Below, one piece after another: positions 8,976 through 17,341 of a DNA stretch of 64,000 bases (position 1 is the stretch's first letter; the number at the start of each line of letters is the position of its first letter). The stretch is from Comamonas terrae. GTDB taxonomy: Bacteria; Pseudomonadota; Gammaproteobacteria; Burkholderiales; Burkholderiaceae_C. The translations under genes and the position numbers were made by a program. Location: the NCBI RefSeq assembly GCF_001544075.1, contig NZ_BCNT01000001.1, forward strand, positions 62,001 through 126,000, written 5' to 3'. Below the pieces are notes generated by a model that ran no database searches, was not told the DNA's origin, and saw only the letters and a list, made by a program, of their open reading frames with translations.

Positions 8976-11357
8976 ATGTTCACTGTTTATGACTGCATTG
9001 TTTACGAGCACGATCTGAGGCTCGTCATCCTGGCGGCCGTGATCTGCACGATGGCCTCCTTTGCCGCCATCAACCTGCTGCACCATGTCGCCAGATCGCA
9101 CGGCATCATGCGCTCGACATGGCTTTGCGTGGCCGGTACTGCCACCGGCTTCGGCATCTGGGCCACGCATTTCATCGCCATGCTGGCGTACTCGCCCGGC
9201 ATCCAGAGCGGCTACAACATCGCGCTGACCCTGGTCTCGCTGATTGCCGCCATCCTGCTGACCGCCATGAGTTTTGCCGTCGCCTCCAGGCCATCCTTGC
9301 GCCATGGCCGCTGGCTGGGCGGCGCGCTGGTCGGCGGCGGCATCGCCGTCATGCACTACACCGGCATGGCCGCCTTCGAGATACCGGGCCGCATCATCTG
9401 GAATCCGCCGCTGGTGGCGGCCTCGATCGTGCTGGGGGCGCTGTTCGGCGCCCTCGCTCTGCCGGCCGGACTGCGCAGCCGCTCCTACAGGTCGATCGCC
9501 GCAGGCGCCCTGCTGCTGGCGTTGGCCATCTGCAGCCACCACTTCACGGCCATGGCGGCGGCAGCGCTGATTCTCGACCCCACGGTGGACATATCGCCCC
9601 ATGCGATTCCGACCTACTGGCTTGCCATCCTGGTCACGATCGCCTGCCTGACGATCTTCCTGCTGACCTTTGCCGGCTTCATGCTCGACCTGCGCGAGCG
9701 CCGGCAGGCCAAGCGCGAGATGGAGCGGCTCAACAGCCTGGCCAATGTGGCCTTCGAAGGCCTGCTGGTCTGCGAAGGCGAGGTGATCAGCACGGCCAAC
9801 GCCAGCCTGGCCGAGCTGATCGGCTGCAGCACGGATCAGCTGGTGGGTAGCCAGCTTTCCCTGATTCTTCCGGACAAGCTGGCCCGGCGCTGGCTGGAGG
9901 ACAAGCCCTGCGTGGCCTTCGAGACCGTGCTCCACCCCGCCAACGGCGGCGACCCGATCGCGGTGGAGGTCATCTCCCGACCGGTCGTCCATGCCCAGAA
10001 GCTGCAGCGCGTCGTGGCCATCCGCGACCTGCGCGCCCGCAAGCAGGCCGAGCGCGACATCCACTACCTGGCGCACCACGACACCCTGACCGGGCTGGCC
10101 AACCGCAACACCTTCAACCAGAAACTGGAAGAGTTGCTGCTGGCGCATGGCAGCGACGGCCGTTTCGCGGGCAAGCACCTGGCCGTGCTGTGCCTGGATC
10201 TCGACCGGTTCAAGGAAGTCAACGACCTGTTCGGCCATGCGGCCGGCGACGAGCTGCTGCAGACCGTTGCCGGCTGCGCCCGGCAGGTGCTGCGCCGCGG
10301 GCAGCTGATGGCGCGCCTGGGCGGCGACGAGTTCGCCGTCATCGCCCCGGGGCTGGGCGATCCCAGGCAGGCCGAGCGCATTGCCCAGGATCTGCTCGAT
10401 GCGTTCAAGCAGGAGAACCTGCAGGCCTCCATCTCCAGCGCCATGATCTCCACCAGCATCGGCATTGCCGTCTTTCCCGGCGATGCCGACGACAGCACAT
10501 CGCTGATGAGCTGCGCCGATACGGCGCTGTACCGGGCCAAGGCCGAAGGCCGGGGCACCTACCGTCTGTTCGAGGCCGTCATGGGCGAACAGATGCGCGA
10601 CCGCCGCCGGCTCGAGCACGATCTGCGCTTTGCGATCGCGCGGCAGGAGCTGTCGCTGGTCTACCAGCCGCTGGCGCGCACCAGCGACCGGGAAGTGGTC
10701 GGCTTCGAGGCGCTGCTGCGCTGGAACCACCGGGAGCGCGGCTCCATCTCGCCGGCCACCTTCATTCCCATTGCCGAGGAATGCGGCCTGATCCTGCAGA
10801 TCGGGGAATGGGTGCTGCGGGAAGCCTGCCGGGAGGCCGCAGGCTGGGAGCAGCCGCTGAGCGTGGCGGTGAACGTATCGGCCGCGCAGCTGCACAGCCA
10901 GCAATTCGTGCAGACCACCCGCGACATCCTCGCGCAGACGGGCCTGCCCCCCGGGCGCCTGGAACTGGAGATCACGGAAACCGCGCTGATACGCGATCCC
11001 GGCCGGGCGCTGGTCATGCTGCGCCAGCTCAAGGAACTGGGCGTGCGCATCGCCATGGACGACTTCGGCACCGGCTATTCCTCGCTGTCCAACCTGCGGG
11101 CCTTTCCCTTCGACAAGATCAAGATCGACGCATCCTTCATCAAGTCCGTCAACCTCAACAGGCAGGCCGCGACCATCGTGCGGGCCGTGCTGGGACTGGG
11201 CCGTGGCCTGGAGCTGCCGGTGCTGGCCGAAGGCGTGGAAACGGAGGAGGAACTGGCTTTCCTCAGCGCCGAATCCTGCCAGCAGGCCCAGGGCTATCTG
11301 CTGGGCCGCCCCCAGTCCATACAGATGTTCCAGCACCTCACGCGCGCGCCGGGCTGA
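8976..11357 (+). CDS. MHYT-PAS-GGDEF-EAL membrane c-di-GMP signalling protein
   Basis: A 793-residue inner-membrane regulator. Residues 1 to about 240 form seven membrane segments with MHYT sensor motifs (ATHFIAMLAY, AVMHYTGMAAF, SHHFTAMAAA), a proposed metal/gas sensor. A PAS-like segment covers about 255-355, GGDEF about 365-530 and EAL about 540-790. The cyclase signature ARLGGDEFAV is intact. The residues before it are RRGQ rather than RxxD, so the inhibitory I-site is missing. The phosphodiesterase half keeps its catalytic motifs: EALLRW, the N in VNVSAAQL, ELEITETA, AMDDFGTGYSS, KIDASF and AEGVET. Both activities may therefore be possible. I took ATG 8976, giving the usual short N-terminus before helix 1. 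It is monocistronic. Confidence 0.93.
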   Translation: MFTVYDCIVYEHDLRLVILAAVICTMASFAAINLLHHVARSHGIMRSTWLCVAGTATGFGIWATHFIAMLAYSPGIQSGYNIALTLVSLIAAILLTAMSFAVASRPSLRHGRWLGGALVGGGIAVMHYTGMAAFEIPGRIIWNPPLVAASIVLGALFGALALPAGLRSRSYRSIAAGALLLALAICSHHFTAMAAAALILDPTVDISPHAIPTYWLAILVTIACLTIFLLTFAGFMLDLRERRQAKREMERLNSLANVAFEGLLVCEGEVISTANASLAELIGCSTDQLVGSQLSLILPDKLARRWLEDKPCVAFETVLHPANGGDPIAVEVISRPVVHAQKLQRVVAIRDLRARKQAERDIHYLAHHDTLTGLANRNTFNQKLEELLLAHGSDGRFAGKHLAVLCLDLDRFKEVNDLFGHAAGDELLQTVAGCARQVLRRGQLMARLGGDEFAVIAPGLGDPRQAERIAQDLLDAFKQENLQASISSAMISTSIGIAVFPGDADDSTSLMSCADTALYRAKAEGRGTYRLFEAVMGEQMRDRRRLEHDLRFAIARQELSLVYQPLARTSDREVVGFEALLRWNHRERGSISPATFIPIAEECGLILQIGEWVLREACREAAGWEQPLSVAVNVSAAQLHSQQFVQTTRDILAQTGLPPGRLELEITETALIRDPGRALVMLRQLKELGVRIAMDDFGTGYSSLSNLRAFPFDKIKIDASFIKSVNLNRQAATIVRAVLGLGRGLELPVLAEGVETEEELAFLSAESCQQAQGYLLGRPQSIQMFQHLTRAPG

Positions 11358-11379
11358 CCGCCCGGCAGGAGCGCTCCTC

Positions 11380-11396
11380 CCCGCCCCTCGGGCGGG
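11380..11396. terminator. GC-rich hairpin between convergent genes
   Basis: Perfect arms CCCGCCC (11380-11386) and GGGCGGG (11390-11396) with a 3-base loop lie in the 48-base gap between the c-di-GMP gene and the convergent monooxygenase gene. No T tract follows on either strand, so it is a weak or Rho-assisted terminator at best. Confidence 0.35.
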
Positions 11397-11405
11397 AAAT
11401 GCCGG

Positions 11406-12638
11406 TCAGCGCACCGGGTTGGCGAACCCCGCCACCTGCTCGTAGTTGCGGGCGATGGCGCGCAGCTCTTCCTGGCTGATCAGGTCGTCGATATGCGTGA
11501 AAGGCTGGCCACCGCTGAGCTCGTCGGCCTTCATGATGATGTAGTCCGGCGGCATAGAACGGTTGGTCAGCACGATCTTGGAGGTAGCCGGCAGGCGCTG
11601 CGCCTCGTACTGCTGCAGCAGCGCCTCAGGGTCGCCCTCCGGGTGGGCTGCCAGGATATCGGCCAGCGCCCGCGCATCGCGCATGGCCTGGGCCGAACCG
11701 TTGGAGCCGCGCGGATACATGGGATGGGCCGCATCCCCCAGCAGGCTGATGCGCCCGAAGCTCCAGCGCGGCACCGGGTCCTTGTCCACCATCGGGTACT
11801 CGAAAACGGTCTCGGCCGCCGCGATCAGCGCCGGCACGTCCAGCCAGTCGAACCTCCAGTCCTGGAACAGTGCCGCAACCGTGGCGGCATCGCCGGTCTT
11901 GTTCCAGTCGTTCATCTGCATCGCGGGATCGCGGATCTCGGCCACCCAGTTGACGAGCTGGGTGCCCTGGCCGTCGATGTCGTCCGCTATGGGGTAGATG
12001 ACCATCTTGCCCGTTTCCACGGTACCTATGCGGATATAGCTCTTGCCGCTCAGGATGGGCCGGAAGCGCGAGACGCCGCGCCAGGTATTGATGCCGCCGA
12101 ATGCAGGCTTCTCATGCGGGTAGAACTGGCGCCGCACCGTGGAATTGACGCCGTCGCAGCCGATGGCGATATCGGCCTGCGCCGCGGCTGGGCGGTACCC
12201 ATCGGCCTGGGCACAGAAATGCACAGTCACTCCGCTGTCCGAGGATTCCACGCGCTCGCAGCGATGGTTCACATGCACGGCAGCGGCCCCCAGGCGCTCG
12301 ACGACCGCCTCGTACAGCACGCGGTGCAGCTTGCCGCGATGGATGCCGAGCTCGGGCAGGCTGTAGCCCGCATGGCGCCCGCGCGGTTCGCGGTACACAT
12401 ACTGGCCGTGGCGGTTGAAGAACACGCTCTCCAGGTTCTCGATCGCCAGCGCCTCCAGCGCGGGCTGCACGCCCAGATCGCTGAGCTCCTTCATGGCGTG
12501 CGGCAGCAGCGTGATACCGACACCCACCTCCCGCACCTCGGACACGCCTTCGAAGACCTCGCAGGCAATGCCGCGCTGATGCAGGGCCAGCGCCAGACTC
12601 AGGCCGCCAATGCCGCCGCCGATGATTGCTACTTTCAT
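11406..12638 (-). CDS. PhzS-like FAD-dependent monooxygenase
   Basis: A 410-residue class A flavoprotein. It starts with MKVAIIGGGIGGLSLALALH (Rossmann FAD-binding), has the DG motif AIGCDGVNSTVRR, and ends its FAD domain with ISLLGDAAHPMYPRGSNGSA. The layout (VGVGITLLPHAMKEL, IHRGKLHRVLYEAV, GGINTWRGV, EYPMVDKDPVPRW) follows phenazine hydroxylase PhzS and its relatives, not the p-hydroxybenzoate hydroxylase type. Substrate is unknown; a carboxylated aromatic or N-heteroaromatic is plausible. The start at 12638 has GAGGAAG upstream. It lies 32 bases after a Bug gene on the same strand, so the two form an operon facing away from a MarR gene. Confidence 0.85.
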   Translation of the reverse strand: MKVAIIGGGIGGLSLALALHQRGIACEVFEGVSEVREVGVGITLLPHAMKELSDLGVQPALEALAIENLESVFFNRHGQYVYREPRGRHAGYSLPELGIHRGKLHRVLYEAVVERLGAAAVHVNHRCERVESSDSGVTVHFCAQADGYRPAAAQADIAIGCDGVNSTVRRQFYPHEKPAFGGINTWRGVSRFRPILSGKSYIRIGTVETGKMVIYPIADDIDGQGTQLVNWVAEIRDPAMQMNDWNKTGDAATVAALFQDWRFDWLDVPALIAAAETVFEYPMVDKDPVPRWSFGRISLLGDAAHPMYPRGSNGSAQAMRDARALADILAAHPEGDPEALLQQYEAQRLPATSKIVLTNRSMPPDYIIMKADELSGGQPFTHIDDLISQEELRAIARNYEQVAGFANPVR

Positions 12639-12670
12639 GTCCGTCTTCCTCCGTCTCGCTCGGGCCTGCC

Positions 12671-13666
12671 TTATTGCGCGGTGATGCCGCGGCTCCTGAC
12701 CAGATCGGCCCAGCGCCTGGCGTCCTTTTGCACCAGGGTTCTGAACTCTTCGGGCGTGCTGCTGGCCGGATCCATGCCCTGGGGCTCGAAGGCGCGCTTG
12801 ACCTCGTCCGTCGCCAGGATGGCGCGCAGCTCCTGGTTCAACGTCTGCAGCTGATCGGCGGGCATGCCGGCCGGCGCGAAAATGCCGTACCACATGTCCA
12901 CGTTCACGTCGCCGGCCCTGGCCTCCTTCAGCGTGGGCACATCGGGCAGCAGCGGGTGGCGCTGGTGGCTGCCTATGCCCAGCGCGCGCAGGCGCCCCGA
13001 CTTGACATGGGCCAGCGCCACATGGATGGGCAGGAACATGCAGTCCACCTGGCCGCCGATCAGGTCGGTCAGCGCGGGGCCCGTACCGCGATAGGGAATG
13101 TGGGTGATGGAGACATGCGCGGTGTTCTTGAGCAGCTCCATGGACATATGGTGCGGCGTGCCCACGCCCGGCGAGGCGTAATTGATCTGGCCCGGCCGTT
13201 CCTTGGCCGCGGCAACCAGGTCGCCAGCCGTCCTGAACGGCGCCGTCGCCGGCGTCACCAGGATCAGCTGGCCCCAGCTCGTCAACGAGATGGGCTCGAG
13301 GTCCTTGAGCGGATTGAAGGGCAGCTTGGGATACAGCGGCGCGTTCATGACCAGGGTGTTGACCGTCACCAGCAGGGTCTGCCCGTTGGGTGCCGCGCGC
13401 ACCACGGCCTCGGTGCCGATGTTGCCCGATGCGCCGGGGCGGTTGTCCACGATGACGGGCCGCCCCAGGCGCTGGGACAGCTGCGGTCCCACGGTGCGTG
13501 CAATCGTGTCGATGCCCGTGCCCGGCGTGAAGGGCACGATGAGACGTATCGGCGCAACGGCCTCCGTATTGGCCCGGGCACCGGCCGCTGGCAGGAGGGA
13601 AGCGGCGGCGGCAAGCTGTGCGGCGCCGTGCATGAATCCACGTCTTGTCGATGACTTTATCTGCAT
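12671..13666 (-). CDS. Bug family periplasmic substrate-binding protein
   Basis: A 331-residue TctC/Bug protein. The N-terminus is Tat-like (SSTRRGFMHGAAQLAAAASL) with processing likely near GARA, followed by APIRLIVPFTPGTGIDTIAR and IVDNRPGASGNIGTEAV, the canonical Bug signature. The start at 13666 (MQIKSSTRRG) has a strong GGAGGAGA ribosome site. It is the first gene of the unit with the PhzS-like monooxygenase, so the two probably serve the same compound: capture in the periplasm, then ring hydroxylation. No TctAB permease is present in the window. Confidence 0.9.
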   Translation of the reverse strand: MQIKSSTRRGFMHGAAQLAAAASLLPAAGARANTEAVAPIRLIVPFTPGTGIDTIARTVGPQLSQRLGRPVIVDNRPGASGNIGTEAVVRAAPNGQTLLVTVNTLVMNAPLYPKLPFNPLKDLEPISLTSWGQLILVTPATAPFRTAGDLVAAAKERPGQINYASPGVGTPHHMSMELLKNTAHVSITHIPYRGTGPALTDLIGGQVDCMFLPIHVALAHVKSGRLRALGIGSHQRHPLLPDVPTLKEARAGDVNVDMWYGIFAPAGMPADQLQTLNQELRAILATDEVKRAFEPQGMDPASSTPEEFRTLVQKDARRWADLVRSRGITAQ

Positions 13667-13837
13667 GGTGTCTCCTCCGATTTGGTTAGCATGCATATAT
13701 TCAGTTTACTTATCAAAATACAGCTCATCCATAGGGCAAGCACCAGCAGCCCCTGCTGAATGAAGCGTTGGCTTTAGTCTTCGGCTGATGCCAGACCCAT
13801 TGGCAAACCTGCATCTCCCCCTTCAGAATCCGCAGCA

Positions 13838-14362
13838 ATGAACCGCACCACTGCCTCTCCCTCTTCCGGCAACGCCTCCCAGCCCCTGGCACTGTACAAG
13901 CGTCTGGGCTTTTTGCTGCGCCGCGCGCATCAGCTTTCGGTCGGCATTTTCGAGGAAGAATGCCGTTCGCTGAGCCTGACCCCGCCCCAGTGGGGCGTGC
14001 TGACCATTGTGCAGTCCGTGCCCGGCACCGACCAGACCTCGCTGGCCAGGGCTCTGGGCTTCGACAAGGTCACGACCATGCGCCTCGTGCGTTCCCTTGA
14101 AGAGCGCGGACTGCTGCAGCGTGCGCAAAGCATGCTCGACAAACGCCAGCATGAGCTGGCCCTGACCGAGGCCGGCCACCGCATGCTGACCGAGGCGGCC
14201 CTGCCCGTCGAGCTGGCCCACAAGCGCCTGCTGTCGCCGCTGACGGAAACCGAGCAGGCCCAGCTCATCCATCTGCTGGGCAAGCTGGGCAGCAAGCTCA
14301 CGCCCGGGGCGCGTGTGATCTACGAACCGCTGCATCTGCAAAAGGCCAGAAAGCGCGGCTGA
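13838..14362 (+). CDS. MarR-family transcriptional regulator
   Basis: A 174-residue MarR-type winged-helix protein: [14 protein letters not shown] dimer helix, recognition helix around [18 protein letters not shown], and wing [16 protein letters not shown]. It diverges from the Bug/monooxygenase operon across a 171-base, partly AT-rich gap (13667-13837). This is the classical repressor arrangement. The same protein could also act on the downstream mmsA promoter region 43 bases after its stop, where a perfect palindrome lies; this is inference. Confidence 0.9.
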   Translation: MNRTTASPSSGNASQPLALYKRLGFLLRRAHQLSVGIFEEECRSLSLTPPQWGVLTIVQSVPGTDQTSLARALGFDKVTTMRLVRSLEERGLLQRAQSMLDKRQHELALTEAGHRMLTEAALPVELAHKRLLSPLTETEQAQLIHLLGKLGSKLTPGARVIYEPLHLQKARKRG

Positions 14363-14403
14363 GCTGCACAGCCGCAGCAAAGCACCGTGCCGTTGCCTCG
14401 GCT

Positions 14404-14423
14404 CATGTGCATTTATGCACATG
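14404..14423. promoter_or_regulatory. Perfect palindromic operator upstream of mmsA
   Basis: CATGTGCAT-TT-ATGCACATG is a perfect inverted repeat with 9-base arms and a 2-base spacer. It lies 43 bases after the MarR stop and 130 bases before the mmsA ATG. A second dyad, TGCGCTT (14438-14444)/AAGCGCA (14455-14461), follows it. The size suits a dimeric TetR, LacI or MarR-type regulator of valine catabolism. Which protein binds is unknown. Confidence 0.55.
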
Positions 14424-14552
14424 CTGTTTGCAGAAAATGCGCTTGCCCGCGCAAAAGCGCACACATACCATGGACTGCATGCGTGGGGAGACCCACGCTG
14501 TTTCAACCAACACACGGCCCGGCCACGACCGGGCAGCCTCAGGAGACAGCCC

Positions 14553-16076
14553 ATGAACGCCCCTACCTCCAGCAAGGTCCTGGCCCCCACCGTCAAGCTG
14601 CTGATCAACGGCCAGATGGTCGAATCGCAGACCACGCAATGGCGCGACCTGATCAACCCTGCCACGCAGGAAGTGCTGGCGCGCGTACCCTTCGCCACGC
14701 CCGAGGAAGTCAATGCCGCCGTCGCCAATGCCAAGGAGGCCTTCAAGACCTGGAAGAAGACCCCCATCGGCGCACGCGCCCGCATCTTCCTGAAGCTGCA
14801 GCAACTGATCCGCGAGAACATGAAGGAGCTGGCCGCCATCCTGACGGCAGAACAGGGCAAGACCCTGCCCGATGCCGAAGGCGATGTGTTCCGCGGCCTG
14901 GAAGTGGTCGAACATGCGGCCAATATCGGCACGCTGCAGCTGGGCGAATTGGCCAACAATGTGGCCAGCGGCGTGGACACCTATTCATTGCTGCAGCCCT
15001 TGGGCGTGTGCGCGGGCATCACGCCGTTCAATTTCCCGGCCATGATTCCGCTGTGGATGTTCCCGATGGCGATCGCCACCGGCAACACCTTCATCCTCAA
15101 GCCCTCGGAGCAGGACCCGATGGTCACCATGCGCCTGTGCGAACTGGCGCTCGAAGCCGGCGTGCCGCCCGGCGTGCTCAACGTGGTGCATGGCGGCGAG
15201 GACGTGGTCAACGCCATCTGCGACCACCCCGACATCAAGGCCATCAGCTTCGTGGGCTCCACCAAGGTCGGCACCCACGTCTACAACCGCGCCAGCCTGG
15301 CCGGCAAGCGCGTGCAATGCATGATGGGCGCCAAGAACCACGCCATCGTCATGCCCGATGCGAACAAGGAACAATCGCTCAATGCCTTGCTGGGCGCGGC
15401 CTTCGGCGCTGCAGGCCAGCGCTGCATGGCCGTGTCGGTGGCCGTGCTGGTAGGGGAAGCACGCAACTGGATTCCCGAGCTGGTGGAAAAGTCCAGGGCT
15501 CTCAAGGTCAGCGCCGGCACCGAGCCCGGCACCGACGTGGGCCCGCTGGTCTCGTGCGCGGCGCTGTCGCGCGTCGAAGGGCTGATCGAGCGCGGCCTGG
15601 CCGAAGGCGCCAAGCTGGAGCTGGATGGCCGCAAGCCGCAGGTGGCCGGCTATGAAAAAGGCAACTTCGTCGGTCCCACCATCTTCAGCGGCGTCAAGCC
15701 CGGCATGAGCATCTACGAGCAGGAAATCTTCGGCCCCGTGCTGGCCATCGTGGAGGCCGAGAACCTGGACGAAGCCATCGCCCTGATCAATGCCAATCCC
15801 AATGGCAACGGCACGGCCATCTTCACCCAGTCGGGCGCCGCGGCGCGCAAGTTCGAGGAAGAGATCGACGTGGGCCAGGTCGGCATCAACGTGCCGATTC
15901 CCGTGCCCGTGCCGCTGTTCTCGTTCACCGGCAGCCGTGCCTCCAAGCTCGGCGACCTGGGACCCTACGGCAAGCAGGTTGTGCTGTTCTACACTCAGAC
16001 CAAGACCGTGACGGCCCGCTGGTTTGACGACTCCACCACCAGCCAGGGCGTCAATACCACCATCAGCCTGAAGTAA
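14553..16076 (+). CDS. mmsA: CoA-acylating methylmalonate-semialdehyde dehydrogenase
   Basis: A 507-residue ALDH-fold enzyme that turns (methyl)malonate semialdehyde into propionyl- or acetyl-CoA in valine and myo-inositol breakdown. The catalytic cysteine is in [14 protein letters not shown]. The family's missing general-base glutamate is visible as [13 protein letters not shown], the hallmark that separates MmsA from ordinary aldehyde dehydrogenases. The N-terminal [11 protein letters not shown] and C-terminal [15 protein letters not shown] also fit. ATG 14553 has AGGAGA seven bases upstream; the frame stays open further upstream, but that part lacks family sequence and contains the palindrome. 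It heads the valine cluster that ends with mmsB. Confidence 0.95.
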   Translation: MNAPTSSKVLAPTVKLLINGQMVESQTTQWRDLINPATQEVLARVPFATPEEVNAAVANAKEAFKTWKKTPIGARARIFLKLQQLIRENMKELAAILTAEQGKTLPDAEGDVFRGLEVVEHAANIGTLQLGELANNVASGVDTYSLLQPLGVCAGITPFNFPAMIPLWMFPMAIATGNTFILKPSEQDPMVTMRLCELALEAGVPPGVLNVVHGGEDVVNAICDHPDIKAISFVGSTKVGTHVYNRASLAGKRVQCMMGAKNHAIVMPDANKEQSLNALLGAAFGAAGQRCMAVSVAVLVGEARNWIPELVEKSRALKVSAGTEPGTDVGPLVSCAALSRVEGLIERGLAEGAKLELDGRKPQVAGYEKGNFVGPTIFSGVKPGMSIYEQEIFGPVLAIVEAENLDEAIALINANPNGNGTAIFTQSGAAARKFEEEIDVGQVGINVPIPVPVPLFSFTGSRASKLGDLGPYGKQVVLFYTQTKTVTARWFDDSTTSQGVNTTISLK

Positions 16077-16085
16077 GAACAAGAC

Positions 16086-16832
16086 ATGCGACTGCGCCAG
16101 CCTCCCGACCTCCAGCCATCACCACGGTCTTGCAGGAGGTTGGGCGCAGTTCTGCTTTGTCTGGCGACAGCCGGTGCCGCTGCACAGGAAAAGGCGGCGC
16201 AGCCCGCCAGCGCGTTCTGCGATCCAGCCGCCCAGGGGCAAGCCCCTCTGAAGTGCCTGGATGAGCGAGCCGACGCTGCCGATGCGGCGCTCGAGCACAG
16301 CCTGAAAAAGCTCCATGACCTGATGCCGGCCGAACGAAGCGAACAGCTGCGGGTCCGCCAGCGGGACTGGGCGCGGCGCCGCGACACGGAATGCACGCCC
16401 GCGAACAGGCCCGCTTCCGACACCAATGCCCTGGCCCAGGCCGCGCTATGCCGCAGCCGGATGGCCATGCGGCGCACCGAACTGCTCGACAGCCTTCAGC
16501 CGCCCGCCCGGCAACCGCCCCAAAACGGGCTGGACTGCGCCGACGCGCAAAAAAACACGCTGGCCTGCCTGCAGCAGCGGCAGGCCACCATCGAATACGG
16601 TGTGCAGGTGCTCTATATCTCCATGGCAATGGATCTGCCCGAGCTTCAGGCCGAGAGGTTCCATGCCGAGCAAAAGCGCTGGCTTGAGCAACGCGAACAA
16701 AGCTGCCGGCTCAACGGCTATGTTCATGAAAAGGAAGACCAGGTCGCCTGCCGGCTGCGCATGGGGCTGGAGCGTATAAAGGCTTACCGGCAAGACTGGC
16801 AGCCTCTGATCAAAGCCGGGGCAAAGCCATGA
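16086..16832 (+). CDS. Periplasmic protein with two LprI/DUF1311-like domains
   Basis: A 248-residue secreted protein. After a signal peptide (LGAVLLCLATAGAAAQ, cleavage near residue 33) it contains two successive Cys-containing helical units. The first, about residues 44-135, includes FCDPAAQGQAPLKCLDERAD, RQRDWARRRDTEC and LCRSRM. The second, about 147-240, includes LDCADAQKNTLACLQQRQ, EQKRWLEQREQSC and ACRLRM. The QxxWxxxRxxxC pattern is the signature of LprI (lysozyme-inhibitor-like, DUF1311) domains. It follows mmsA by 9 bases and overlaps the next LprI-like gene by 4 bases (ATGA). Function is not known; lysozyme inhibition is only a family-based possibility. Confidence 0.75.
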   Translation: MRLRQPPDLQPSPRSCRRLGAVLLCLATAGAAAQEKAAQPASAFCDPAAQGQAPLKCLDERADAADAALEHSLKKLHDLMPAERSEQLRVRQRDWARRRDTECTPANRPASDTNALAQAALCRSRMAMRRTELLDSLQPPARQPPQNGLDCADAQKNTLACLQQRQATIEYGVQVLYISMAMDLPELQAERFHAEQKRWLEQREQSCRLNGYVHEKEDQVACRLRMGLERIKAYRQDWQPLIKAGAKP

Positions 16833-17269
16833 GCCACAAGCCTCGTTCCACCCAGCTCTGCTCGCCCGGCCTCCCTCTTTCAGCCCGTTCTGCAAATGCG
16901 CTGGCAACCATGCTTTTGGCAACAGCTTTCAGCACCTATGCACATGCCCAGGCCGGCGCCAACTGCGTGCCTGGTGGCACGGTGCAGCAGACCAATGCCT
17001 GCGCCATCAAGGATTTCCAGCAGGCGGATACCGACCACCAGATTCTTTATGGCGATGTGATGCGCGCCCTCTCGGCCCATGAGCGCCCGCTCCTGCGCAA
17101 GGAGCAAAGCGAGTGGACACGCCACCGCAACACTCTGTGCAAGCAATCGCAGGCTCCATTCGAGGCCCAGGCCGACTGGCCGCGCCGCTATTACCAATGC
17201 TTGATCCAGCAGATCAGAGCCCGCGACGATGTACTCAAGCAGTGGCTGCACCAGGGTCCGCCACCATAA
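16829..17269 (+). CDS. Periplasmic LprI/DUF1311-like protein, single domain
   Basis: A 146-residue secreted protein with a long N-region, a hydrophobic core (ALATMLLATAFSTYAHAQA) and one LprI-like unit: NCVPGGTVQQTNACAIKDF, then RKEQSEWTRHRNTLC and YYQCLIQQIRARDD. The two spaced Cys pairs match those of the preceding gene. Its ATG overlaps the stop of that gene (ATGA), so the pair is translationally coupled and probably arose by duplication. They sit between mmsA and the acyl-CoA dehydrogenase, with no obvious metabolic tie to valine breakdown. Confidence 0.75.
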   Translation: MSHKPRSTQLCSPGLPLSARSANALATMLLATAFSTYAHAQAGANCVPGGTVQQTNACAIKDFQQADTDHQILYGDVMRALSAHERPLLRKEQSEWTRHRNTLCKQSQAPFEAQADWPRRYYQCLIQQIRARDDVLKQWLHQGPPP

Positions 17270-17341
17270 CTATGAATTCAATAGCTGCCGACGCTTTCCC
17301 AATAAGCCCTGCAGCCTCATAAAACAATAAAGGAGACAGAG

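Noticed and set aside
8853..11336. 827-codon minus-strand frame opposite the GGDEF-EAL gene
   Set aside because: Antisense shadow without domain signal.
14415..14552. Upstream in-frame extension of mmsA
   Set aside because: Residues before MNAPTSSKV do not match the family, and the stretch starts within the palindrome; AGGAGA supports ATG 14553.
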